A stretch of DNA of 64,000 nucleotides from an uncultured Cohaesibacter sp. (GCF_963678225.1 NZ_OY782764.1:2795001-2859000); one strand, 5' to 3'; shown: positions 8,448-17,386, numbered from the stretch's first letter. Program-made: numbers and translations. Notes: generated from the letters alone by a model not told the origin.

Positions 8448-9239
8448 ATGACGCGGAAAATGAAATTGAAACTGTTTGATAAATTGCGCAAAGGCTCCGC
8501 TGCTTCGGGGCAGCGCGGGCAACTCTCAGCGCGATTCCTTCCATGTGGTGACAGCGCCATCGCCGTTGAACTCGCCAGCGAGATCGATGAAAAGGCCAAT
8601 CAGCAGGTGATCGTTCTGGCCGAGGATCTTTCCAAGCGCCCCATCGAGGGGATCGAGGAAGTGATCCCGACCTATCGTTCGCTGTTGGTGCTTTATGATC
8701 CGGCTGTTATTCGCGGACAGAAGCTTATCGAGGCCCTGCAGGGGCGGCTCGACAAGCTTGTCGTGTCCGATACCCAGACGCGCCATTTTTCCATTCCCGT
8801 GCTCTATGGCCATGAGGCCGGGCTCGATCTGGAAGCCATGGCCGAGATGAAAGGGGTAACGCCTGAAGAGATCATCTCGCTGCATTCCAGCGCGGAATAT
8901 CGGGTTTACATGATCGGCTTTGCTCCGGGCTTTGCCTATCTGGGTGGTGTCCCGGAAATCCTTCATACGCCGCGCCTTAAAGAGCCTCGCCAGCATATTC
9001 AGGCAGGCTCCGTCGGCATCGGGGGCAAGCAGGGCAACATCAACTCCGTTGCATGCCCAAGCGGTTGGCGCTTTCTGGGCCGCACACCGCTTAAATTGTT
9101 CGATCCGACGCGTGAGGAGCCCTTCCTTCTTCAGGCTGGGGATACGGTGACTTTCCGTCCCATCGAGCGCGAAGAGGCTCTGGAGCTGGATGCCGCCGTT
9201 GCGCGTGGCGAAACCGGAGTGGAGGCCAGCGTAAAATGA
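8448..9239 (+). CDS. pxpB: 5-oxoprolinase subunit B (KipI-like)
   Basis: The 263-residue protein contains the PxpB/KipI domain: FLPCGDSAIAVEL near residue 30, MIGFAPGFAYLGGVPE, and IGGKQGNINSVACPSGWRFLGRTP. It should form the ATP-using lactamase with PxpA and PxpC. The start is uncertain. ATG at 8448 gives about 28 residues ahead of the family's usual N-terminus, an ATG at 8460 is also in frame, and neither has a good ribosome-binding site. If the extended -10 in the overlapping 31-bp element is used, the transcript leader would be only about 10 nt. pxpC overlaps its stop by 4 nt. Confidence 0.9.
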   Translation: MTRKMKLKLFDKLRKGSAASGQRGQLSARFLPCGDSAIAVELASEIDEKANQQVIVLAEDLSKRPIEGIEEVIPTYRSLLVLYDPAVIRGQKLIEALQGRLDKLVVSDTQTRHFSIPVLYGHEAGLDLEAMAEMKGVTPEEIISLHSSAEYRVYMIGFAPGFAYLGGVPEILHTPRLKEPRQHIQAGSVGIGGKQGNINSVACPSGWRFLGRTPLKLFDPTREEPFLLQAGDTVTFRPIEREEALELDAAVARGETGVEASVK

Positions 9240-10186
9240 ACGTCATTCAGATCAAGAATCCCGGCCCCATGATGACCGTGCAGGATCTCGGACGTCCGGG
9301 CATGCTGCATGCAGGCGTCTCCCGCTGCGGCCCGATGGACACACCGTCTTTCCGTCTGGCCAACGCGCTGGTGGGCAACGCAGAAGAGTGCAGTGCCATT
9401 GAATTTGCCATGTTCGGCGGCACCTTTGTGGCGTCCGTTCCGGTCCGGATTGCCGTGACCGGTGGCATGGTGGATGTGAAAATCGATGGCGTGACGGTTT
9501 CTCCATGGGAAAGCCACTGGCTGCAGCCGCAATCGCAGTTGACAATCGGCGCCATGAAGGGGGCTGTCTGGGGCTATCTTGCCATTTCTGGTGGATTGAA
9601 TGTGCCTGAAACCCTGGGGTCGCGCTCGACACATATTCGCACCGGTCTTGGCGGGCTGGATGGCCGCTGCCTGCAGAAAGATGATATCATCGAGCTTGGC
9701 CAAGCGTCTTCCGCTCCCTTGATGGTGCAAAGCCATCCGCGCATTTTCAATGGCGATGTCATTCGCGTCGTGCCGGGCCCGCAGGCCGACTATTTCGATG
9801 ATGAAGCCTGGCAGATCTTTCTTGGCCAGCCCTTCACGATCTCAGCCAAGCGCGACCGCATGGCGCAGTCACTCGAAGGCCCTCAGCTGAAGGCTGCCCG
9901 TGGCCATGACATCGTTTCCGATGGCACGGTCTTTGGCTCCATGCAGGTGCCCGGCTCAGGCCAGCCACTGGTGCTGATGGCTGAGCGCCAGACAACCGGC
10001 GGCTATCCCAAAATCGCCACGGTTGCCACTGTTGATCTACCCAAATTCGCCCAGACGCCCACCGGCGCGTCTGTCCGTTTTGTTTCCATTTCAGCAGAAG
10101 AAGCCGAAGATCTGCTGATCGCCGATCGGCAAGCGATCAAGGCCAGTCTGGCTGCGCTTGCCAAAAAACCTGACCCCGCAGGATGA
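9236..10186 (+). CDS. pxpC: 5-oxoprolinase subunit C (KipA-like, biotin-dependent carboxylase-like fold)
   Basis: The 316-residue protein begins with VIQIKNPGPMMTVQDLGRPG and continues with GVSRCGPMDTPSFRLAN, the hallmark of the PxpC/KipA (AHS2) domain. SGGLNVPETLGSRSTHIRTGLGG and MAERQTTGGYPKIATV follow in the normal order. It pairs with PxpB to form the catalytic core of 5-oxoprolinase with PxpA. The ATG overlaps the pxpB stop (ATGA), so the two are translationally coupled. A strong hairpin follows within 10 bp of the stop. Confidence 0.92.
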   Translation: MNVIQIKNPGPMMTVQDLGRPGMLHAGVSRCGPMDTPSFRLANALVGNAEECSAIEFAMFGGTFVASVPVRIAVTGGMVDVKIDGVTVSPWESHWLQPQSQLTIGAMKGAVWGYLAISGGLNVPETLGSRSTHIRTGLGGLDGRCLQKDDIIELGQASSAPLMVQSHPRIFNGDVIRVVPGPQADYFDDEAWQIFLGQPFTISAKRDRMAQSLEGPQLKAARGHDIVSDGTVFGSMQVPGSGQPLVLMAERQTTGGYPKIATVATVDLPKFAQTPTGASVRFVSISAEEAEDLLIADRQAIKASLAALAKKPDPAG

Positions 10187-10192
10187 AGTCAT

Positions 10193-10233
10193 CTCCGGCC
10201 CCTGCTGCTCGTGGGGAGCGGCAGGGGCCGGAG
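10193..10233 (+). terminator. Very stable GC-rich hairpin between pxpC and the dehydrogenase gene
   Basis: A 13-bp perfect stem (CTCCGGCCCCTGC at 10193-10205 with 10221-10233) is extended by a wobble pair and a GCTC/GAGC pairing to about 18 bp, leaving a 5-nt loop. There is no proper T tail, so it may be a leaky terminator or an mRNA-stabilising element rather than a full stop. Confidence 0.55.
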
Positions 10234-10312
10234 TCTTCGTCCATTCCGTCATCCGCATTTGAAGAAACCAGTCAACAAGATCAAATGCGCCTTATGGAAA
10301 GAAAAAGAAGAA

Positions 10313-11251
10313 ATGAAGTGCCTGATCATTCAGCCGATCCATGAGATTGGCCATACCATGCTGCGCGACGCCGGCATTGAACCCGTGATGTGCCCATCTC
10401 CAGCTATGGAGACGGTGACCAAGATGATCCCCGGTTGTGATGCTGTCATCACCCGCGACGCCGGCTTTTCCGCAGAAGCTGCGGCTGCCAGCGACAAACT
10501 CAAGGTCATCATCGTGCATGGGGCCGGTCATGATGCGGTCAACAAGGAAGCCGCCAGCGAGAAGGGCATCCTTGTTTGCAATACGCCGGGGCAGAATTCC
10601 CGCTCTGTATCCGAACTGGCTGTTGGCCTGATCCTCTCATGCCTGCGTCATATTCCTGAGGCCAACCGTGCTGAACGGGCCGGAGAAAAAGGCATTCGTG
10701 AACGTGAAACCTATACCGAGCTGACGGGCAAGACGGCTCTGATCGTCGGATGGGGCACCATCGGACGCGGCCTTGGCCATATGCTCAAGTCTGCCTTTGA
10801 CATGACCATTCTGGTCTATTCTCCGCGCGCTCCACAAGTGGATGGCTTCGAACGCGTCAGTAGTCTCGAAGAAGGGCTCGCCAAAGCTGATGTCATCTCG
10901 CTGCATACGCCCATGCGGCCCGAGACTGCCAACATGATCTGCAAGGCCTCTCTGGCCAAAACGAAGCCGGGAGCTGTGCTGATCAACACCGCCCGCGCCG
11001 GACTGGTCAATGAATCCGATCTCGCCGAAGCGATCCTGTCCGGTCAGATTTCCGCTGCCGCGCTGGATGTCTATTCCCATGATGCGCCGACAGGGCCACT
11101 GGCTGAAACAGGTCATGTGATCTTCACCCCGCATTTGGGGGGAACAACCACCGAAGCCATGAAGCGCATGGCCATTGGGTCGGTTGGTCATCTGCTCAAG
11201 GCTCTGTCAGGTGAACGCCCCGAAACGGCTGTGAACGAGCCAAAGATCTAA
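10313..11251 (+). CDS. D-isomer-specific 2-hydroxyacid dehydrogenase
   Basis: The start chosen is the ATG at 10313, after a purine-rich GAAAAAGAAGAA; an upstream in-frame stretch has no family similarity and overlaps the hairpin. The 312-residue protein has the NAD-binding GWGTIGRGLG motif, NTARAGLV with catalytic Arg228, and TPHLGG with catalytic His274. It would interconvert a 2-oxo acid and a D-2-hydroxy acid in the cytosol. It lies between pxpBC and the M20 hydrolase, all on the plus strand, so it probably processes a product of that pathway, perhaps the oxo acid left after transamination. Substrate unknown; 3-phosphoglycerate dehydrogenase is unlikely because no ACT domain is present. 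Confidence 0.88.
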   Translation: MKCLIIQPIHEIGHTMLRDAGIEPVMCPSPAMETVTKMIPGCDAVITRDAGFSAEAAAASDKLKVIIVHGAGHDAVNKEAASEKGILVCNTPGQNSRSVSELAVGLILSCLRHIPEANRAERAGEKGIRERETYTELTGKTALIVGWGTIGRGLGHMLKSAFDMTILVYSPRAPQVDGFERVSSLEEGLAKADVISLHTPMRPETANMICKASLAKTKPGAVLINTARAGLVNESDLAEAILSGQISAAALDVYSHDAPTGPLAETGHVIFTPHLGGTTTEAMKRMAIGSVGHLLKALSGERPETAVNEPKI

Positions 11252-11316
11252 AAATTTCGCATAAAATACCTTCCAAAAGAAAAGCCTCCCACAAGAGAGG
11301 CCAGAAGAGAATTCCT

Positions 11317-12552
11317 ATGAACGACGTCATTCGAGAAACCGTGAACCGCTTGCTGGACAGGATCAACGCCCTTTCCGATCCCGGTCCGGGCTATACGCGC
11401 CCTTCCTATAGTGAACTGGAAAGCAAGGCTCACGATATCGTGGCGGAAGAAGCCGAAGCCTTGGGAATGACGGTAACGCGCGACGCCGGGCTCAACATGT
11501 TTGCCCGGTTGCCGGGCCTTGATCGCACGGCCCCGCCGCTGCATATCGGCTCTCATCTGGATACTGTACCCATGGGCGGCGCCTATGATGGACAAGCAGG
11601 CGTTGCTGGCGCCATGGCGCTGGTCGCCGCCTTTGTGAAATCTGGTCAGAAGCCCAAGACCGACATTGTGGTGACTGTTACCCGCGCCGAGGAAAGCGTG
11701 TGGTTTCCGGTTTCCTTCATTGGTTCGCGTGGCCTTTTGGGGCGGCTTGACCCTCAGGATCTTGAGGCCAAGCGGGCAGACACCGGCAAGACCCTGGCCC
11801 AGCATATGCGAGAGCTTGGTGGCGATCCGGACAAGGTGCTAGACGGAGCTGGTCTTGAGCCGGCGCGCTTTGTGGAATTCCATATCGAACAAGGCCCGGT
11901 TCTGGATGATGCCAAGGAACCCTTTGGCATTGTCACGGCCATTCGCGGCGGTTTGCGCTATCGCAATGCCGTGATCGAGGGTACATGGGCCCATTCGGGC
12001 GGTGCTCCTCGCGAAGCGCGTGCCGATGTGGTCTTTGCGCTGTCCGAACTTGTTATGCGGCTCGATGAGCTATGGGGCAAGATGTTGGATGAGGGTAAGG
12101 ACATCGCGGTTACCGTTGGTCGGATTGATGCAGCAACTCCGGAACATGCCTTTGCCAAGGTGCCCGGTCGGTTGGAATTCTGCATCGATCTGCGCAGCGT
12201 CGATGATGCCGCACTCGATCAGATGGACGCCTTGCTCAAGGAAGAAATCGCCAGGATTGAAGCCAAGCGTGGCGTTACCTTCAAGCTGGGCACCCAGTCA
12301 CGCAGCACACCGACTCCTTTGTCTACTCAATTGGGCGACGAGGTGGAAGAGGCTGCCAAGGCGCTTGGCATTGCGCCGCGCCATATGCTGTCCGGTGGTG
12401 GCCATGATGCAGCAGCCTTCGCACTGGCTGGCTGGGAATCTCTGATGGTGTTCATCCGCAATTGGAATGGCAGCCACAATCCCGATGAAGCCATGGACCC
12501 CGAAGATTTGATTACTGCGGTGAGCGTGCTCCACAAGGCGTGGAGCGAGTGA
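11317..12552 (+). CDS. M20-family amidohydrolase (allantoate/N-carbamoyl-L-amino-acid hydrolase type)
   Basis: The 411-residue protein has the metal ligands of the hydantoinase/carbamoylase branch of M20: IGSHLDTVPMGGAYDG (His and Asp), VTRAEES (Glu), FHIEQGPVLD (His) and LSGGGHDAAAF (final His). The dimerisation-domain motif reads HSGGAPREARAD where close relatives have H(A/S)GTTPM..R. Such enzymes cleave N-carbamoyl or ureido groups from L-amino acids. Placed beside 5-oxoprolinase genes, it suggests the pathway handles cyclic amides or imides and their ring-opened carbamoyl products. The ATG is preceded by AGAAGAG at a suitable distance. Confidence 0.88.
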   Translation: MNDVIRETVNRLLDRINALSDPGPGYTRPSYSELESKAHDIVAEEAEALGMTVTRDAGLNMFARLPGLDRTAPPLHIGSHLDTVPMGGAYDGQAGVAGAMALVAAFVKSGQKPKTDIVVTVTRAEESVWFPVSFIGSRGLLGRLDPQDLEAKRADTGKTLAQHMRELGGDPDKVLDGAGLEPARFVEFHIEQGPVLDDAKEPFGIVTAIRGGLRYRNAVIEGTWAHSGGAPREARADVVFALSELVMRLDELWGKMLDEGKDIAVTVGRIDAATPEHAFAKVPGRLEFCIDLRSVDDAALDQMDALLKEEIARIEAKRGVTFKLGTQSRSTPTPLSTQLGDEVEEAAKALGIAPRHMLSGGGHDAAAFALAGWESLMVFIRNWNGSHNPDEAMDPEDLITAVSVLHKAWSE

Positions 12553-12688
12553 TATATGCCGGGAGCTGACAGGCGTCGGCTCCCGGTAGATTTGGATCAT
12601 TGTGAAACTGCAATCCTCGATGTGTCGAGGCAGATAAAAGGGCCTGTAATGCCAGACGGGCGCTCACAAGAGACTAGAAAGCAAGATT

Positions 12689-13858
12689 TTGACAGACCAA
12701 TTCAAAATGGTGCGCGGACGTGAAGCCGCTTTTTCCGAAGAAGAATTTGCGCAAAGACAGGCGCGCGCACGAGCGGCGGTCGAAGCAGCCGGTCATGACG
12801 TGCTTCTGGTCACCAGTCCTGAAAATATCTACTGGCTGACGGGGCGCCAGACGGCAGGCTACTTTGCCTTTCAAACGCTACTCCTTCCAGCCAGTGGTGC
12901 CCCCACATTGCTGGTGCGCCAGTTGGAATTGAGTGGGTCCATTGCCAATTGCTGGCTGGAAGACATCGTGGCCTATCAGGACGGCGAAGACCCGATTGCC
13001 TTGCTCGGAAGCATCCTTTCCAAACGGCACTTTGCAAATGTGGCTATGGAGATGGATGGCTGGTTTGTCTCTCCCAAAATGGCAAGCCAGATCGAGGCAT
13101 CTTTGCCAACGGGGAAATTGTCCGACGGTTCCGGCCTTATCGCGCCTCTGCGCATGATCAAGTCACCTGCTGAACTGGTCGCAATCCGTCATGCCGCACG
13201 ATATGCCGAAGCGGGTCTAGCGGCCGGTATCGACGCATGCGCTGCGGGCGCGGACGAGAATGCCGTTGCGGCTGCCATGTTGGCCGAAGCCGTGCGACAG
13301 GGCTCGGAGACCATGGCTATGGAACCTCTGGTCTCCTCCGGCCCACGCAGCGGTTTGCCCCATATGACATGGCGCAGGCGGACTCTGGAAGCGGGTGATC
13401 CACTTTTCCTTGAGCTGGCCGCCAGTCATCTGCGCTATCATTCCGCGCTTATGCGCACCGTCTGGATTGGGCAACCAAGCCAAGAAGGCCAGCGCATGAT
13501 GGACTGCGCTCTTCTTGCGCTTGAGCGTGCCCTTGAGGCCATCAAACCCGGCGTGTCTTGCGCCGAGCCACATCTGGCTGCCCAAAAGGTTATTGATGAT
13601 CATGGATACACGGCTGCCTTCCGCAAGCGCATCGGCTATTCAATGGGCGTTGCCTTCGCGCCGGACTGGGGTGAGGGAGGTATTCTGAGCCTCTTCACGG
13701 GCATCGAACAGGAAATCCAGCCCGGTATGGTCTTCCATCTGCCTGCCACCTTGCGCTCCTATGGCGAATGGACAGTGGGGGCCTCTGAAACCGTGATCGT
13801 AACGCAAAGCGGCATCGACATCCTGTCGGACTTGCCGCGACAGATCTGCATCAAGTGA
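12689..13858 (+). CDS. M24-family creatinase/ectoine hydrolase-like protein
   Basis: The 389-residue protein (TTG start at 12689; an ATG at 12707 is an alternative) has a creatinase N-terminal domain, with SPENIYWLTGRQTAGYF near residue 37, and a pita-bread C-terminal domain. Where metallopeptidases carry paired Asp ligands it reads LFLELAASHLRYHSALMRTV, and the downstream GYSMGVAFAPDWGEGG resembles ectoine hydrolase (DoeA). The metal site therefore looks incomplete, as in creatinase-type enzymes that open C-N bonds without metal. It probably opens or trims a small nitrogen compound rather than peptides. It follows the M20 hydrolase on the same strand, echoing the M24/M20 pairing of ectoine degradation, but no other ectoine gene is recognisable. 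Confidence 0.8.
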   Translation: MTDQFKMVRGREAAFSEEEFAQRQARARAAVEAAGHDVLLVTSPENIYWLTGRQTAGYFAFQTLLLPASGAPTLLVRQLELSGSIANCWLEDIVAYQDGEDPIALLGSILSKRHFANVAMEMDGWFVSPKMASQIEASLPTGKLSDGSGLIAPLRMIKSPAELVAIRHAARYAEAGLAAGIDACAAGADENAVAAAMLAEAVRQGSETMAMEPLVSSGPRSGLPHMTWRRRTLEAGDPLFLELAASHLRYHSALMRTVWIGQPSQEGQRMMDCALLALERALEAIKPGVSCAEPHLAAQKVIDDHGYTAAFRKRIGYSMGVAFAPDWGEGGILSLFTGIEQEIQPGMVFHLPATLRSYGEWTVGASETVIVTQSGIDILSDLPRQICIK

Positions 13859-13888
13859 TGGAATGATGAAGTGATGAATGTGAGGATG

Positions 13889-13905
13889 CGCGGGCGCAGC
13901 CCGCG
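13889..13905. terminator. Short GC hairpin between convergent genes
   Basis: A 7-bp perfect stem (CGCGGGC 13889-13895, GCCCGCG 13899-13905) with a 3-nt loop lies between the M24 gene and the convergent GntR gene. There is no T tail, so its role as a terminator is weakly supported. Confidence 0.3.
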
Positions 13906-13932
13906 TGTCAGAGACAATGGCGAGAGTGTGTC

Positions 13933-14574
13933 TCAGACCCGAGACAGCCAGTCCAGAAAACGGACACGCACATTGTCGAAATGATGCTCCATGGCTGCCC
14001 GAGCCTCATCCGGTGCGCCCGCCTCGATGCCGGCAATGACAGCCAGATGATCCTGCGCCTGCGCGGCAAACTGATCATGCACCCGCGTGATGGTGCAGCG
14101 CCGGGCCGTGACGCGTAGTTTCTGGATCATGCCGCTGAGCATGGGCAGATCCGCTGCGTCAATCACCGCATTGTGGAAGTCATCATCTAGCTCCCAGAAA
14201 TCATCAAAAGCCATGTTGGTGTCCGGATCGAGGCAATGCGCCATGACGTCACGAGACGCTTTGAGAGCACCGGTCATGCCGTTTTCAGCAGCACGGGCGG
14301 CGGCGGCTCCTTCCAGAATGCGGCGCACCTGCACGATCTCGAGCAACTGCTCCACCGAGACACGACGTACCAGCAGGGCACCATTATCCAGCCTATAGAC
14401 AACGCCTTCTTTCTCGATACGGGAAATGGCCGAGCGGAGAGGGGTCCTGGAAATACCAAGCTCTGCAGCAAGGCCACGTTCGGTCAACACCTCTTCAGGC
14501 TGATATTGCTGGGACAATATCTTCTGCTTGATGGCGTTATAGGCCTGTTGTGCCAGCGTTTCTTTTTCACTCAT
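13933..14574 (-). CDS. GntR-family transcriptional regulator, FCD domain
   Basis: The 213-residue protein has a GntR winged helix in the first 70 residues (LAQQAYNAIKQKILSQQY, then ERGLAAELGISRTPLRSAISRIEKEGVV) and an all-helical FCD ligand domain with histidines typical of a metal site (DDFHNAVIDAAD, MEHHFDNVRVRFLDWL). FCD regulators usually bind small organic acids and repress a neighbouring catabolic operon. It is the last gene of the minus-strand TRAP transporter cluster, 68 bp after another FCD GntR gene. The 31-bp element before the TRAP operon and pxpB is a likely target for one of the two. Confidence 0.9.
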   Translation of the reverse strand: MSEKETLAQQAYNAIKQKILSQQYQPEEVLTERGLAAELGISRTPLRSAISRIEKEGVVYRLDNGALLVRRVSVEQLLEIVQVRRILEGAAAARAAENGMTGALKASRDVMAHCLDPDTNMAFDDFWELDDDFHNAVIDAADLPMLSGMIQKLRVTARRCTITRVHDQFAAQAQDHLAVIAGIEAGAPDEARAAMEHHFDNVRVRFLDWLSRV

Positions 14575-14642
14575 ACCCGTGTCCGATGGTTTTGATGTCC
14601 TCGCTTTGAGGTGAGGTAATTCGACGTCGCTCCATAGTGCGT

Positions 14643-15290
14643 TCAGATTTCCGGTGCGGCGGCACTAAAGCCTGCCAGTCGTTCCAGAATAGCCTGCTTG
14701 GCATTGTCTATATGTTGCGCCATGCGCACCTTAACTTGTTCTTCGTCGCCGTCTTCAAGCGCCTGCAGGATGGTCAGATGCTCCTGATTGCCCTTCAGGA
14801 ACCGGCCCCGCACTCGCGTATGGTCGAACATGCAGGTACGCAGGCGCAAGTCATTGACCGTGCTGATGAGGGTCTGGTTGTGTGTGGCTCTGGTGAGCAT
14901 ACCGTGGAAATCTTCATCCACTTGCCAATGCTCTTCGCCTTCCCCGGGCCCGGCCTGCAAAAGCGCCTCAATGCGTGATTGCATGGCTTCAAGCGTTGAT
15001 TTGGGCAATTTGAGCGCCATGCGCGCGGAATAGACTTCCAGCTCGCTACGCAGGAAAAAAATCTCTTCCACTTCGGCGGGAGAGAGCAGCCGCACGCGCA
15101 AGAAGCGTCCGCTCTTTTTGGCTAGCCCTTCGGCCTGAATGCGGTTGATAGCCTCGCGCACCGGTGTGCGTGACATATCCAGCTGTTCACCCAGCTTGGC
15201 TTCCTGTAGAGCATCCCCGACCTTCAGCTCGCCTGAGAATATCATCTCGATAATTTGCGTGTATGCACGCTTTGCCAGCGGTTCGGTCAT
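14643..15290 (-). CDS. GntR-family transcriptional regulator, FCD domain
   Basis: The 215-residue protein has the GntR helix-turn-helix (AYTQIIEMIFSGELKVGD, KLGEQLDMSRTPVREAINRIQAEGLA) and an FCD effector domain with DEDFHGMLTRATHN and NQEHLTILQALEDGD. It is close in layout to the next GntR protein on the same strand but not a recent copy, sharing only the usual family residues. It lies downstream of the TRAP large permease gene behind a terminator, so it may have its own promoter or be expressed by read-through. Two FCD regulators in one cluster suggest that two effectors or two promoters are controlled separately. Confidence 0.9.
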   Translation of the reverse strand: MTEPLAKRAYTQIIEMIFSGELKVGDALQEAKLGEQLDMSRTPVREAINRIQAEGLAKKSGRFLRVRLLSPAEVEEIFFLRSELEVYSARMALKLPKSTLEAMQSRIEALLQAGPGEGEEHWQVDEDFHGMLTRATHNQTLISTVNDLRLRTCMFDHTRVRGRFLKGNQEHLTILQALEDGDEEQVKVRMAQHIDNAKQAILERLAGFSAAAPEI

Positions 15291-15361
15291 GGAGGTCTGA
15301 CGGTGCCTTCTTCTGGTGGTCCAAGCCTGTTCAATGGCCGCTCAGGACCCATCGAACGATT

Positions 15362-15410
15362 CTAAAACGAAAAACGGTTAGCGAAGAGAGAAAACTCCCA
15401 CGCTAACCGC
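15362..15410 (-). terminator. Rho-independent terminator of the TRAP transporter operon
   Basis: Read on the minus strand, a 9-bp stem (15401-15409 with 15375-15383) is followed by TTTTTCGTTTT. It lies 17 bp past the large-permease stop and would end most transcripts before the GntR genes. Confidence 0.8.
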
Positions 15411-15426
15411 CATGAATTGCAGATCC

Positions 15427-16731
15427 TTAGTTGCTGCCCGAAAGGCTGTTCGGCAACCAGGTTACGATTCCGGGGAATACAGCAATCGTGAGCACAAACG
15501 CTGCCATAATCAAGAAGAAAGGCATCGCTGCGCGTGCGATGGTGCCGATCTTGTCGCCTGTCAGGCGTTGGATCACAATAAGGTTGAAGCCAACCGGTGG
15601 TGTGATCTGAGCCATTTCCACAACTAAAACAAGGAACACCCCGTACCAGACCTTGTCATATCCGGCCGCGATAACCAGTGGCAGGGTGATCGGCAGGGTC
15701 ATCACGATTGCGGACATGCCCTCCATGATGCAGCCAAGAATCGCATAGAACAGCAGCAGCACCAAAATCAGCACAAGCGGCGAGAGTTGCAGAGACTGAA
15801 TATAGCCTGCGATGAAGGACGGCAGCCCCAGATACCCCAACGATACCGACAGGAACATGGCCCCGACAATGATAAAACCGATCATCGAAACGGTCTGGGC
15901 GGCATGGTAGACAGCTTCGGCCAGGTTCTTCACGTTAATCGAACGCTGGAAAAGGCCGATCAGAATGGAGCCAGCCACGCCGACGCCTGCGGCTTCGGTA
16001 GGGGACGCAATGCCGCCATACATGGAGCCGATGACGGAAATGATGAGCAGCAACACCGGACCAAGGCCCATCAGTGCTTCAAACTTTTCCTTCCAACTCG
16101 TGGAAGGAGTTGCCTCACCAACCATGGCCGGATTAAGCGTTGAGCGAATGGCTAGATAGCCCATATAGGTCGCAGCCAGACACCCGCCCGGAATGATGCC
16201 AGCCATAAACAGCTTGAGGATCGACTCTTCGGCCAACACGCCATAGATGATCATGATCACGGATGGAGGAATGAGGAAACCAAGTGTACCGGCTCCGGCA
16301 AGGCTGCCGATCACCATCTGGCGATCATAGCCACGCCCGAGCAGCTCGGTCGCCGTGATGCGGCCGACCGTTGCTGTGGTTGCGGCTGAAGAGCCGGAAA
16401 CGGCAGCAAACAGAGTGCAGGCCAGGACCGTGATATGGCTCATTCTGCCCGGCAGACGCCGGGTCCATGGCGCCAACCCGCTGAACAGGGATTCTGAAAG
16501 GCGGGTGCGGAACAGGATTTCAGCCATGAGAATGAACAGTGGCAAAGCCAGCATTTCCATGCTGACGGCGGAGTTCCAGATCTGCTGGGCCAGAAGTTTG
16601 GTTATCGGGAAGCTTGATTTGAAAATCGACATCGTCAGGATGCCCGTGCCGATCAGGCCGAGGCCAACCCAGACACCGGCGCCCAGAAGCAGGGCAAGCA
16701 GGCCGACAAGAGTGAGAGTTAGTTTACCCAT
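15427..16731 (-). CDS. TRAP transporter large permease (DctM-type)
   Basis: The 434-residue polytopic protein has about twelve hydrophobic segments and the DctM signature regions: GSSAATTATVGRITATELLGRGYDR, FLIPPSVIMIIYGVLAEESI and a conserved ITPPVGFNLIVIQRLTG near the end. It forms the transport channel of a tripartite ATP-independent periplasmic transporter driven by a Na+ or H+ gradient. It overlaps the small-permease stop by one base (TAATG), so the two are coupled. Na+ coupling would fit the Na+-pumping Nqr complex found later in the window. Confidence 0.93.
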   Translation of the reverse strand: MGKLTLTLVGLLALLLGAGVWVGLGLIGTGILTMSIFKSSFPITKLLAQQIWNSAVSMEMLALPLFILMAEILFRTRLSESLFSGLAPWTRRLPGRMSHITVLACTLFAAVSGSSAATTATVGRITATELLGRGYDRQMVIGSLAGAGTLGFLIPPSVIMIIYGVLAEESILKLFMAGIIPGGCLAATYMGYLAIRSTLNPAMVGEATPSTSWKEKFEALMGLGPVLLLIISVIGSMYGGIASPTEAAGVGVAGSILIGLFQRSINVKNLAEAVYHAAQTVSMIGFIIVGAMFLSVSLGYLGLPSFIAGYIQSLQLSPLVLILVLLLFYAILGCIMEGMSAIVMTLPITLPLVIAAGYDKVWYGVFLVLVVEMAQITPPVGFNLIVIQRLTGDKIGTIARAAMPFFLIMAAFVLTIAVFPGIVTWLPNSLSGSN

Positions 16732-17288
16732 TACAGCTGGTCCTCGATATCTGCATCATTATGTAGGGTTTCGCCGCCCACTGTACGGAGCACCTGCGCG
16801 AACATCTGAAGTGTGAAAACCAGAGCGCCAACAACCATGAAGCCTTGGGGAATCCACAAAGGAGTTCGAACGACAGAAGAGGAGGTCGAGCCTCTCTTGA
16901 GCGAGAGCATGGCCATATCGCTGACCGCATAGAGAATAACCAAAGCGATGGCCAGCCCGATCAGGCAGGCAACGGCATCGAGAACTTGCTGACCCTTGGG
17001 GGGAAGATAGTCATGAAGGGCGGTAACGCGGACATGGCCGCCAGCTTTCAGGGTTGCACCTGCTGAGAGAAAGATGCAGGCCCCCATCATGTAGGCTGCA
17101 AAATCCCAGCTGAAGGGGAGGCTGGTACCAAGAAAGTTACGCGCTGTGATTTCTGCGGCGATAAGTGCAAAAATGGCAACCAGACAAACGCCACCAATTA
17201 TGCAGGAGTAACTGCTAATTTGATCGATCGGGTTTGTGATTGCCGAAAATTTCCGATCCTCGGACACTGGCATGGTATGTACCTGCAA
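16731..17288 (-). CDS. TRAP transporter small permease (DctQ-type)
   Basis: The 185-residue protein has four hydrophobic segments separated by short loops and the typical PFSWDFAAYMMGACIFLSAGATLKAGGHVRV segment, in which a conserved charged GGHVRV precedes the third helix. It joins the large permease in the inner membrane. The start is ATG at 17288, with an alternative ATG five codons later. A GC-rich hairpin separates it from the binding-protein gene upstream. Confidence 0.88.
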   Translation of the reverse strand: MQVHTMPVSEDRKFSAITNPIDQISSYSCIIGGVCLVAIFALIAAEITARNFLGTSLPFSWDFAAYMMGACIFLSAGATLKAGGHVRVTALHDYLPPKGQQVLDAVACLIGLAIALVILYAVSDMAMLSLKRGSTSSSVVRTPLWIPQGFMVVGALVFTLQMFAQVLRTVGGETLHNDADIEDQL

Positions 17289-17354
17289 ACGGCGTTAGCC
17301 AGAATAGTCTGTAGAGTAAACACAGGTCTCGTGTCTGGCAAAAGAAGTGGAAAG

Positions 17355-17380
17355 GCCGCCCCGAACGGGAGGGGCGGCCC
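17355..17380 (-). terminator. Intercistronic hairpin between TRAP binding-protein and small-permease genes
   Basis: A 9-bp GC stem (17355-17363 with 17372-17380) closes an 8-nt loop, with TTT just after it in the minus-strand direction. It probably acts as a leaky terminator or 3'-end protector, so the periplasmic binding protein is made in excess over the permeases. Confidence 0.55.
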
Positions 17381-17386
17381 GTTTGA

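Noticed and set aside
12689-13858. Ectoine hydrolase (doeA) as a firm name for the M24 gene
   Set aside because: Only the M24 resemblance supports it; no ectoine synthase, DoeC/DoeD or EnuR-type regulator is recognisable nearby.
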